A stretch of 64,000 nt of DNA, taken from positions 162,569 to 226,568 of the forward strand of contig NZ_JAGIPZ010000008.1 of assembly GCF_017814915.1 (NCBI RefSeq), written 5' to 3'. The translations under genes were made by a program, and so were the position numbers. Every line of letters starts with the position of its first letter. The first letter of the stretch is position 1. Below, one piece after another: positions 51,850 to 59,209 of the stretch. The notes under the pieces were generated by a model. It saw nothing but the letters and a program-made list of their open reading frames with translations. It was not told where the DNA came from and ran no database searches. This stretch comes from Herbaspirillum sp. LeCh32-8 (GTDB taxonomy: Bacteria; Pseudomonadota; Gammaproteobacteria; Burkholderiales; Burkholderiaceae_D).

Positions 51850-51970
51850 GCCGCCGGTGCTACCTGTCCTGCCTCTCGCCCGGGCCGGTGGCTTGTGGCG
51901 ATCCATGATGGCTTGAATTGCTTGAGCGAGGCATGGCGCAGCCTCCGTGTGAAACCCGCCATGCCTGATT

Positions 51971-51998
51971 GCCCCGTCCCGGCGACGGGGCTTTTTTT
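51971..51998 (+). terminator. Rho-independent terminator
   Basis: Stem GCCCCGTC / GACGGGGC with loop CCGGC and a run of seven T. It ends the secreted-protein transcript. Confidence 0.85.
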
Positions 51999-52069
51999 CG
52001 TCCGGTCCCGGCGCGAGGTTACAATTCCCGGCACCACGGCGACCCTGCCGGACCCTCTGCCAAGGCCTC

Positions 52070-52561
52070 ATGACCGATCACCTGGAAATCTTTTATCGAC
52101 TCCTCATCGCCATGCTAATCGGCTGCGTCATCGGCATCGACCGCAACCTGCGCGGCAAGCCTACCGGCATGAAGACGCTGGGGCTGGTGGCCCTCGGTTC
52201 CGCGCTGGCGACCATGGCCAGCATGAACTTCGCACTCACGCCGGACGGCTACAGTCATGACGCGGTCAGCCGCGCGATCCAAGGCGTGATCACAGGCATC
52301 GGCTTTCTGGGAGCCGGCGTCATCATCCACGAGCAGGCCACCGAAAAGGTACGCGGGTTGACCACTGCAGCCTCGATCTGGGTCACCGCCGCCGTGGGCA
52401 TCGTGTGCGGCGTGGGCTGGTGGCGCGTGGCGCTGATGGCGACCGCGCTGATCCTGATTCTCTTTACCGTGGGACGCAAGATCGAGAACTCCCTGCATCG
52501 CCGCTGGCTGCACAAGAGTGACGGCGAGCGCGCCGACATCAGCTCGCGCGAAGAAGATTGA
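52070..52561 (+). CDS. MgtC/SapB family membrane protein
   Basis: A 163-residue inner-membrane protein with four helices, the MgtC N-terminal domain only. Family signatures are [32 protein letters not shown] and [16 protein letters not shown] followed by [18 protein letters not shown]. MgtC-like proteins modulate F1Fo ATPase or low-Mg adaptation in some bacteria; the role here is unknown. It lies 16 bp before a YnfA-like gene. Confidence 0.85.
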   Translation: MTDHLEIFYRLLIAMLIGCVIGIDRNLRGKPTGMKTLGLVALGSALATMASMNFALTPDGYSHDAVSRAIQGVITGIGFLGAGVIIHEQATEKVRGLTTAASIWVTAAVGIVCGVGWWRVALMATALILILFTVGRKIENSLHRRWLHKSDGERADISSREED

Positions 52562-52577
52562 TCGCCCGGCCTGCCCC

Positions 52578-52895
52578 ATGAAGACGCTGCTCCTCTATTT
52601 CTGCACTGCGCTGGCCGAGATCGTCGGCTGCTATTTGCCTTATCTGTGGCTCAAGCAGGATCGCTCCGCCTGGCTACTGATCCCGGCCGCCGCCAGCCTG
52701 GCGCTGTTCGCCTGGCTGCTGACGCTGCACGACGCCGCGTCCGGCCGTGTCTATGCTGCCTACGGCGGGGTCTATATCGCCGTGGCCATCGGCTGGCTGT
52801 GGCTGGTGGACGGCGTGCGCCCTACGGCCTGGGATGCGGCCGGCGTTGTGGTGGCGCTGGCCGGCATGGGCATCATCGCCTTCCAGCCGCGCTGA
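52578..52895 (+). CDS. YnfA family (UPF0060) small membrane protein
   Basis: A 105-residue membrane protein with four helices, from ATG 52578 ([34 protein letters not shown]). The sequence [26 protein letters not shown] is the family signature. YnfA resembles small multidrug resistance pumps in topology; substrate unknown. Confidence 0.9.
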   Translation: MKTLLLYFCTALAEIVGCYLPYLWLKQDRSAWLLIPAAASLALFAWLLTLHDAASGRVYAAYGGVYIAVAIGWLWLVDGVRPTAWDAAGVVVALAGMGIIAFQPR

Positions 52896-53161
52896 CACCA
52901 TCTCACCCAGAACGTACGGGCCGGCGACCGGTCCTGTGCGCAACGACTTGCCTTTCCGGCAAGAAATCTTCCTCTCCATCCCGTTTCGGTGCGCCGCCGC
53001 GCTGGTGCAATGCGCTGCACCATCTGCGCGCAGCGTGCACTGCAATACATCATGCGGTGATATATACCAGGTGCATCGCCGAGCTCCGCGCCGCGCTTCC
53101 TTAGCCCCTCTTCCCTCTGACAACCCGCGCCAGCCAAGGGATTGACGCTTATCCCCGTCGC
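52896..53161. other. Upstream regulatory region of the nitrate operon
   Basis: No gene is seen. It has dyads rich in GGTGCA/TGCACC: TGGTGCA 53003-53009 with TGCACCA 53016-53022, and GGTGCA at 53070-53075. They resemble NtrC half-sites but with reversed polarity. They lie 85-160 bp upstream of the sigma-54 promoter, the normal enhancer distance. Confidence 0.4.
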
Positions 53162-53177
53162 TGGCACGGGCTTTGCT
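53162..53177 (+). promoter_or_regulatory. Sigma-54 promoter of the nitrate-assimilation operon
   Basis: TGGCACG-GGCT-TTGCT is a complete match to the RpoN consensus (TGGCACGNNNNTTGCW), with the -24 GG at 53163-53164 and the -12 GC at 53175-53176. It lies 150 bp upstream of the nitrate transporter start. Confidence 0.8.
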
Positions 53178-53326
53178 CATACGAGATCAGGATCAAAGGC
53201 GATCCCAACAATTTCTGATGCCGATCTAACGATGGATCTGCAGCGCACAAGGACAATGGCGTCCGCTTGACCCGGGTTAATGCCCGGAATCGAGCGGGCG
53301 CCTTTTTGCTTTTTAGGAACCGGAAC

Positions 53327-54634
53327 ATGAGCAAAGCAAACCGTATCGCGTTGTTTTCGCTGCGCACCCCGCAGATGCGCGCCTTCCATCTGACCTGGAT
53401 GGCTTTCTTCATCTGCTTCTTCGCCTGGTTCGCCTGCGCGCCGCTGATGCCGGTGATCAAGGGCGAGTTCAACCTCTCCGCCGGGCAGATCGCCAACATC
53501 AACATCGCCGCCGTGGCCGTGACCATCCTGGTGCGCCTGATCATCGGCCCCATGTGCGACCGCTTCGGCCCGCGCAAGACCTACACCGGCCTGCTGCTGG
53601 CCGGCGCCGTACCGGTGATCGGCGTGGCCTTCGCGCAGAGTTATGAGAGCTTCCTGTTCTTCCGCCTGCTGATCGGCGCGGTCGGCGCCAGCTTCGTGAT
53701 CACCCAGTACCACACCTCGGTGATGTTCGCCCCCAACGTGGTCGGTACCGCCAACGCGGCCACCGCCGGCTGGGGCAATGCCGGCGGCGGCGTGGCGCAA
53801 GGCCTGATGCCGTTGCTGATGGCGGCGCTGATCATGCTCGGCGTGTCGCATGGCTGGGGCTGGCGCGTGGCGCTGATGGTGCCGGGCGTGCTGATGATCG
53901 TCATGGCAGCCGTCTACTGGCGCTTCACCCAGGACTGCCCTGAAGGCAACTTCGCCGAACTGCGCGCAGCAGGCATTTCCATCGAAAGCGGTAAAAAAGG
54001 CGGCTGGGCCAGTTTCAAGGCGGCCGCCGCCAACTACCGCGTGTGGATGCTCTTCATCACCTACGGCGCCTGCTTCGGCGTGGAGATCTTCATCCACAAC
54101 ATCGCCGCCATCTATTACGTCGACCACTTCGGCCTGTCGTTGGAGTCGGCCGGTATCGCCGCCGCCAGCTTCGGCCTGCTGGCGCTGTTCGCCCGCGCGC
54201 TGGGCGGCTTCATCTCCGACAAGGCGGCCCTGTCCGGCGGCCTGAATCGCCGCGCCACCCTGCTGTTCGTGCTGATGCTGGGCGAAGGCCTGGGCCTGCT
54301 GTGGTTCGCCCACGCCGGCAGCGTGGCGGCCGCGGTGATGGCGATGCTGTGCTTCGGCTTGTTCACCCACATGGCCTGCGGCGCCACCTATGCGCTGGTG
54401 CCCTTCATCGACCGCCGCGCGCTGGGCGGGGTGGCCGGCATCATCGGCGCCGGCGGCAACGTGGGCGCGGTGCTGGCGGGCTTCCTGATGAAGGGCCTGG
54501 GCAACACCCAGCAGACCCTGTCGGCACTGGGCGTGCTGGTCACCATCTCGGCGCTGTGCGCGGTGGCGGTGCGCTTCACGACATCGGACAAGAGCGACGA
54601 ACCCGTCCTCGCAGACAACCAAGCAGCGGCCTGA
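53327..54634 (+). CDS. Nitrate/nitrite MFS transporter (NarK/NasA type)
   Basis: A 435-residue major facilitator of the nitrate-nitrite porter family with 12 helices. The start ATG 53327 follows GGAA. Nitrate signatures: GWGNAGGGVAQGLMPLL (first NS motif) and GVAGIIGAGGNVGAVLAGFLMKG (second NS motif), plus RLIIGPMCDRFGPRK. It is the first gene of the operon, so it supplies nitrate to the assimilatory enzymes. Confidence 0.92.
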   Translation: MSKANRIALFSLRTPQMRAFHLTWMAFFICFFAWFACAPLMPVIKGEFNLSAGQIANINIAAVAVTILVRLIIGPMCDRFGPRKTYTGLLLAGAVPVIGVAFAQSYESFLFFRLLIGAVGASFVITQYHTSVMFAPNVVGTANAATAGWGNAGGGVAQGLMPLLMAALIMLGVSHGWGWRVALMVPGVLMIVMAAVYWRFTQDCPEGNFAELRAAGISIESGKKGGWASFKAAAANYRVWMLFITYGACFGVEIFIHNIAAIYYVDHFGLSLESAGIAAASFGLLALFARALGGFISDKAALSGGLNRRATLLFVLMLGEGLGLLWFAHAGSVAAAVMAMLCFGLFTHMACGATYALVPFIDRRALGGVAGIIGAGGNVGAVLAGFLMKGLGNTQQTLSALGVLVTISALCAVAVRFTTSDKSDEPVLADNQAAA

Positions 54635-54647
54635 GGAGGAACCCGGC

Positions 54648-57230
54648 ATGAGCACCATGAACATCATCGTCATCGGCCACGGCATGGTCGGCCACAAATT
54701 CCTGGAATGCCTGGCTGAGAGCGGCGCAGCCAATCTCAAGGTCACCATCCTGTGCGAAGAGCCGCGCCCGGCCTACGACCGCGTGCACCTGTCCGAATTT
54801 TTCTCGGGCAAGAGCGCAGCCGACCTGTCGCTGGTGGCGCCTGGCTTCTTCGATGCCGGCAAGAGCGCCGTCGAGTTCGACCTCAAGCTCAACGCCAAGG
54901 CACAGCACATCGACTGCGCGGCAAAGACCGTGCTGGTCAACGTGGAGGGCGTCGAACAAACGCTGGCCTACGACAAGCTGATCCTGGCCACCGGCTCTTA
55001 CCCCTTCGTGCCGACCGTGGCCGGCAACCAGCGCCGCGACTGCTTCGTCTACCGCACCATCGAAGACCTGGAGGCGATGCTGGAATGCGGCAACCGCGCC
55101 AGGACCGGCGTGGTGATCGGCGGCGGCCTGCTGGGCCTGGAATGCGCCAAGGCGCTGCGCGACATGAAGCTCGACACCCACGTGGTGGAGTTCGCCCCGC
55201 GCCTGATGGCGGTGCAGATCGACGAGAGCGGCGGCCGCATCCTGCGCCAGAAAATGAGTGATCTGGGCGTGACCGCCCACACGCAAAAGAACACGGTCGA
55301 GATCGTCGACGGCAAGACCCACACCCACCGCATGAACTTCGAGGACGGCTCGCACCTGGAGACCGACATGATCGTGTTCTCCGCCGGCATCCGTCCGCGC
55401 GACGAGCTGGCCCGCGACGCCGGCCTGAAGGTGGGCGAGCGCGGCGGCATCGTGATCGACAACAGCTGCCTGACGTCGGACGCCAGCGTGTACGCCGTGG
55501 GTGAATGCGCGCTGTGGAACGGCAAGATCTTCGGCCTGGTGGCGCCCGGCTACGACATGGCGCGCACCGCGGCCAAACACCTGCTGGCGCACCTGGACGA
55601 CGCGCTGGAAGTGCCGGCCTTCAACGGCGCCGACATGAGTACCAAGTTGAAGCTGATGGGCGTGGACGTGGCCAGCATCGGCGACGCGCACGGCAAGGAA
55701 GCCGGCAGCCGCTCCTTCCAGTTCACCGACGAACGCCGCCAGATCTACAAGAAGATCGTGGTCTCCGAATCCGGCAAGCATCTGCTGGGCGCGGTGATGG
55801 TGGGCGACGCCGCCGAATACGGCACGCTGCTGCAGATGATGTTGAACAAGATCGAGCTGCCGGAGTCGCCGGAATTCCTGATCCTGCCGCAGTCCGACGG
55901 CAAGGCAAAGCCGGGCCTGGGCGTGGATGCGCTGCCGGAGTCGGCGCAGATCTGCAGCTGCAACAACGTCTCCAAGGGCCAGCTGTGCGCGGCGGTGGCC
56001 TCGGGCGTGACCACCATCGGCGAGCTGAAGTCCTGCACCAAGGCGGGTACTGCCTGCGGCGGCTGCGTGCCGCTGGTGACGCAGGTGATGAAGGCCGAGA
56101 TGAAGAAGCAAGGCCTGGCCGTGAACAACCACGTGTGCGAACACTTCCCCTACTCGCGCCAGGAAATCCACCACCTGGTGCGCGTGGGCCAGATCAAGAG
56201 CTTCGACGAACTGCTGGGCAAACATGGCAAGGGACTCGGCTGCGACATCTGCAAACCAATGGCGGCCAACGTGCTGGCGTCGCTGTGGAACGACTTCGTG
56301 CTGAAGAAGGAACACGCCGGCCTGCAGGATTCGAACGACTACTTCCTCGGCAACATCCAGAAGGACGGCACCTACTCGGTGGTGCCGCGCATGGCCGGCG
56401 GCGAAGTGACGCCGGACGGTCTGATCGCGGTGGGCCAGATCGCCAAGAAGTACGGCCTCTACACCAAGATCACCGGCGGCCAGCGCGTGGACCTGTTCGG
56501 CGCGCGCGTGGATCAGCTGCCCGACATCTGGGAAGAACTGATCGCCGCCGGCTTCGAAACCGGCCACGCCTACGGCAAGTCGCTGCGCACGGTGAAGTCC
56601 TGCGTGGGCTCGACCTGGTGCCGCTACGGCGTGGGCGACAGCGTCGGCTTCGCGGTGCGCCTGGAGAACCGCTACAAGGGTCTGCGCTCGCCGCACAAGA
56701 TCAAGTTCGGCGTGTCCGGCTGCACCCGCGAATGCGCCGAGGCGCAGGGCAAGGACGTCGGCATCATCGCCACCGACAAGGGCTGGAACCTGTACGTCTG
56801 CGGCAACGGCGGCATGAAGCCGCGCCACGCCGAGCTGATCGCCTCCGACCTCGACGAAGCCACCCTGACCCGCTACGTCGACCGCTTCCTGATGTTCTAC
56901 GTGCGCACCGCCGACCGCCTGCAACGCACCAGCACCTGGCGCGAAAACCTGGAAGGCGGCATCGAGTACCTGAAGAGCGTGGTGATCGACGACAAGCTGG
57001 GCATCGCCGACGAGCTGGAAACGGAAATGCAGCGCGTGGTCGACACCTACGAATGCGAATGGAAGAAGGCCGTAACCGATCCGGAAACCCGCAAGCGCTT
57101 CCGCCACTTCGTCAACAGCAAGGCCGCCGACGGCAACATCAGGTTCGTGGAAGAACGCGGCCAGATCCGCCCGGCCACGCTTGCCGAGAAGAAGCTGCTG
57201 GAAATTCCGGTGGTGGCGGAGGCCGTATGA
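54648..57230 (+). CDS. nirB: Assimilatory nitrite reductase large subunit
   Basis: An 860-residue NAD(P)H nitrite reductase that reduces nitrite to ammonium. The order is: FAD/NAD pyridine disulfide-type domain (1-~400, with GGGLLGLECAKAL), a BFD-like [2Fe-2S] part (CSCNNVSKGQLCAAV...CTKAGTACGGC), and the siroheme/4Fe-4S reductase half with CVGSTWCRYG and GCTRECAEAQ. Ribosome site AGGAGGA. It is followed by an unusual 342-bp gap with repeats before nirD. Confidence 0.95.
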   Translation: MSTMNIIVIGHGMVGHKFLECLAESGAANLKVTILCEEPRPAYDRVHLSEFFSGKSAADLSLVAPGFFDAGKSAVEFDLKLNAKAQHIDCAAKTVLVNVEGVEQTLAYDKLILATGSYPFVPTVAGNQRRDCFVYRTIEDLEAMLECGNRARTGVVIGGGLLGLECAKALRDMKLDTHVVEFAPRLMAVQIDESGGRILRQKMSDLGVTAHTQKNTVEIVDGKTHTHRMNFEDGSHLETDMIVFSAGIRPRDELARDAGLKVGERGGIVIDNSCLTSDASVYAVGECALWNGKIFGLVAPGYDMARTAAKHLLAHLDDALEVPAFNGADMSTKLKLMGVDVASIGDAHGKEAGSRSFQFTDERRQIYKKIVVSESGKHLLGAVMVGDAAEYGTLLQMMLNKIELPESPEFLILPQSDGKAKPGLGVDALPESAQICSCNNVSKGQLCAAVASGVTTIGELKSCTKAGTACGGCVPLVTQVMKAEMKKQGLAVNNHVCEHFPYSRQEIHHLVRVGQIKSFDELLGKHGKGLGCDICKPMAANVLASLWNDFVLKKEHAGLQDSNDYFLGNIQKDGTYSVVPRMAGGEVTPDGLIAVGQIAKKYGLYTKITGGQRVDLFGARVDQLPDIWEELIAAGFETGHAYGKSLRTVKSCVGSTWCRYGVGDSVGFAVRLENRYKGLRSPHKIKFGVSGCTRECAEAQGKDVGIIATDKGWNLYVCGNGGMKPRHAELIASDLDEATLTRYVDRFLMFYVRTADRLQRTSTWRENLEGGIEYLKSVVIDDKLGIADELETEMQRVVDTYECEWKKAVTDPETRKRFRHFVNSKAADGNIRFVEERGQIRPATLAEKKLLEIPVVAEAV

Positions 57231-57250
57231 CGGGCTTGAATCGAAAAATC

Positions 57251-57341
57251 TGTCATTCCTGCGAAAGCAGGAACCCAGCGTCGTTTGCAGTGATTCACCG
57301 GCTGCTGAACGACACTGGATCCCAGCTTTCGCAGGGATGAC
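57251..57341. repeat. Palindromic repeat unit 1 between nirB and nirD
   Basis: A 91-bp unit repeated at 57389 with offset 138. It begins TGTCATTCCTGCGAAAGCAG and ends AGCTTTCGCAGGGATGAC, so the two halves are inverted to one another and fold into a large hairpin. It belongs to the same group as 7180-7455 and 40446-40473. Confidence 0.8.
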
Positions 57342-57388
57342 CGCTGGGTGGCAAGCAATACAGCTATATGTTCAAGCCACCTACTTCC

Positions 57389-57479
57389 TGTCGTTCCTGC
57401 GAAAGCAGGAACCCAGCGTCGTTTGTAGCGATTCACCGGCCGCTGAACGACACCGGATCCCTGCTTTCGCAGGGATGAC
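57389..57479. repeat. Palindromic repeat unit 2 between nirB and nirD
   Basis: Second copy of the 91-bp unit, about 90 percent identical by eye. Its two palindromes (CCTGCGAAAGCAGG and CCTGCTTTCGCAGG) are perfect. It ends 93 bp before nirD. Confidence 0.8.
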
Positions 57480-57572
57480 GGAGATGGGGCGATGGGACGT
57501 ACACCGCATGCAAGTGAGCAAGGCACGACAAATCTTCGGCGTTGACCGGATGCAGGAAACAAGGAGCAAGCA

Positions 57573-57935
57573 ATGCACAGCGACCAACAAATCAAGCACT
57601 GGACCCCGGTCTGCGATCTGCAGGACATCGTCCCCAACACCGGCGTGTGCGCCCTGATCGAGGGCCAGCAGGTGGCGGTGTTTCATGTAATCGACAGCAA
57701 CACCGCGGGCAATGAAGCACGCGTGTTCGCCATCGGCAACTACGACCCGAACTCGGAAGCCTCGGTGCTCTCGCGCGGCCTGGTCGGCAACCTGGGCGAG
57801 CGCATCGTGGTGGCCTCGCCGATCTACAAGCAGCACTTCGACCTGCAGACCGGCAAATGCCTGGAAGAGCCCGCCAACTCGGTCACCGCCTGGCCGGCGC
57901 GCATCGCCGACGGCAAGGTCTGGATCGGCGGCTGA
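57573..57935 (+). CDS. nirD: Nitrite reductase small subunit
   Basis: A 120-residue Rieske-fold subunit lacking the Cys/His cluster ligands, as normal for NirD. It reads WTPVCDLQDIVPNTGVCALIEGQQVAVFHV and ends SVTAWPARIADGKVWIGG. An AAGGAG site precedes the ATG. Its stop is one base before the next gene. Confidence 0.93.
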   Translation: MHSDQQIKHWTPVCDLQDIVPNTGVCALIEGQQVAVFHVIDSNTAGNEARVFAIGNYDPNSEASVLSRGLVGNLGERIVVASPIYKQHFDLQTGKCLEEPANSVTAWPARIADGKVWIGG

Positions 57936-57936
57936 C

Positions 57937-59175
57937 ATGAACGCTGCGGCCGACTCCACTGCAAAACCGTCGCTGGTCGTCATCGGCAACGGCATGGCCG
58001 GCATGCGCACGGTCGAGGAATTGCTGAAGCTGGCGCCGGCGCTGTACGACATCACCGTGTTCGGCGCCGAGCCGCACGGCAACTACAACCGCATCATGCT
58101 CTCGCCGGTGCTGGCGGGCGACAAGAGCATCGCCGACATCATGCTTAACACCCGCGAGTGGTATGCCGAGAACGGCATTACGCTGCATGCCGGCGACCCG
58201 GTCGAGAAGATCGATCGCCGCCGTCGCACCGTGACCTCCAAAGGCGGCATCGAGGTGAAGTACGACCGCCTGCTGCTGGCCACCGGCTCCACCCCGTTCA
58301 TCATTCCGGTACCGGGCCATGAACTGCCGGGCGTGATCGCGTTCCGTGACATCCAGGACGTGGACGCCATGCTGGAGGCCGCTCGCAAGCATCGCCATGC
58401 GGTGGTGATCGGCGGCGGCCTGCTCGGACTGGAAGCCGCCAACGGCTTGATGCGCCAGGGCATGGAGGTGACCGTGGTGCACGTCTCCGACACGCTGATG
58501 AACCAGCAGTTGGACAAACCCGCGGCGGCCTTGCTGAAGAAAGCGCTGGAAGCCAAGGGCCTGCGCTTTTTGCTCAGCGCCAATACTGCCGAGATCGTCG
58601 GCCCGGACCGGGTCAGCGCGGTGCGCTTCACCGACGGCTCCGAGATCCCTGCCGACCTGGTGGTGATGACCGCCGGCGTGCGCCCCAATATCGCGCTGGC
58701 CAAATCGGCGGGCCTGCATTGCGAACGCGCCATCATCGTTGACGATACGCTGCAGACCTATGACCCGCGCATCTACGCGGTGGGCGAATGCGTGCAACAC
58801 CGCCGCGCCACCTTCGGCCTGGTGGCGCCGATCTGGGATCAGGCGCGGGTGGCCGGGGCGCATCTGGCCGGCGCCGGCCATCGTCGTTACGTGCAGCAAG
58901 CCACGGCCACCAAGCTGAAAGTGACTGGCGTGGACCTCTACTCCGCCGGCGACTTCATCGGCGCCGAAGATACCGAAGACCTGGTCGTGCGCGATCCGCG
59001 ACGCGGCGTCTACAAGCGCCTGGTATTGCGCGGCAACCGCCTGGTGGGCGCGGTGCTGTACGGCGACGTCAAGGATGGCCCGTGGTACTTCGACCTGATC
59101 CAGAGCGGACGCGACATTTCCGCCTTCCGCCGCGAGCTGCCGTTCGGCGAAGCGATGTGCAAGAAGGCAGCCTGA
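57937..59175 (+). CDS. FAD/NAD(P)H oxidoreductase, NasB-like electron-transfer subunit
   Basis: A 412-residue flavoprotein. FAD motif VVIGNGMAGMRTVEELL at the N-terminus and second nucleotide motif VVIGGGLLGLEAANGL; a terminal PAIVAVGEC-type block is IYAVGECVQHRRATFGLVAPIW. It resembles the N-terminal half of NirB but has no siroheme part. In nitrate operons such proteins give electrons to the NasA catalytic subunit. It is placed between nirD and nasA with one-base and 34-base gaps. Confidence 0.85.
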   Translation: MNAAADSTAKPSLVVIGNGMAGMRTVEELLKLAPALYDITVFGAEPHGNYNRIMLSPVLAGDKSIADIMLNTREWYAENGITLHAGDPVEKIDRRRRTVTSKGGIEVKYDRLLLATGSTPFIIPVPGHELPGVIAFRDIQDVDAMLEAARKHRHAVVIGGGLLGLEAANGLMRQGMEVTVVHVSDTLMNQQLDKPAAALLKKALEAKGLRFLLSANTAEIVGPDRVSAVRFTDGSEIPADLVVMTAGVRPNIALAKSAGLHCERAIIVDDTLQTYDPRIYAVGECVQHRRATFGLVAPIWDQARVAGAHLAGAGHRRYVQQATATKLKVTGVDLYSAGDFIGAEDTEDLVVRDPRRGVYKRLVLRGNRLVGAVLYGDVKDGPWYFDLIQSGRDISAFRRELPFGEAMCKKAA

Positions 59176-59209
59176 GCGCTGCGCCAGAGGCTGCATAAAG
59201 GAACCCTAC

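Noticed and set aside
53142..53155. FNR-like site TTGACGCTTATCCC before the nitrate operon
   Set aside because: Only the left half matches TTGAT-N4-ATCAA. The sigma-54 promoter is a better explanation.
54576..57107. 843-codon minus-strand open frame over nirB
   Set aside because: Shadow frame of nirB. The conserved protein is on the plus strand.
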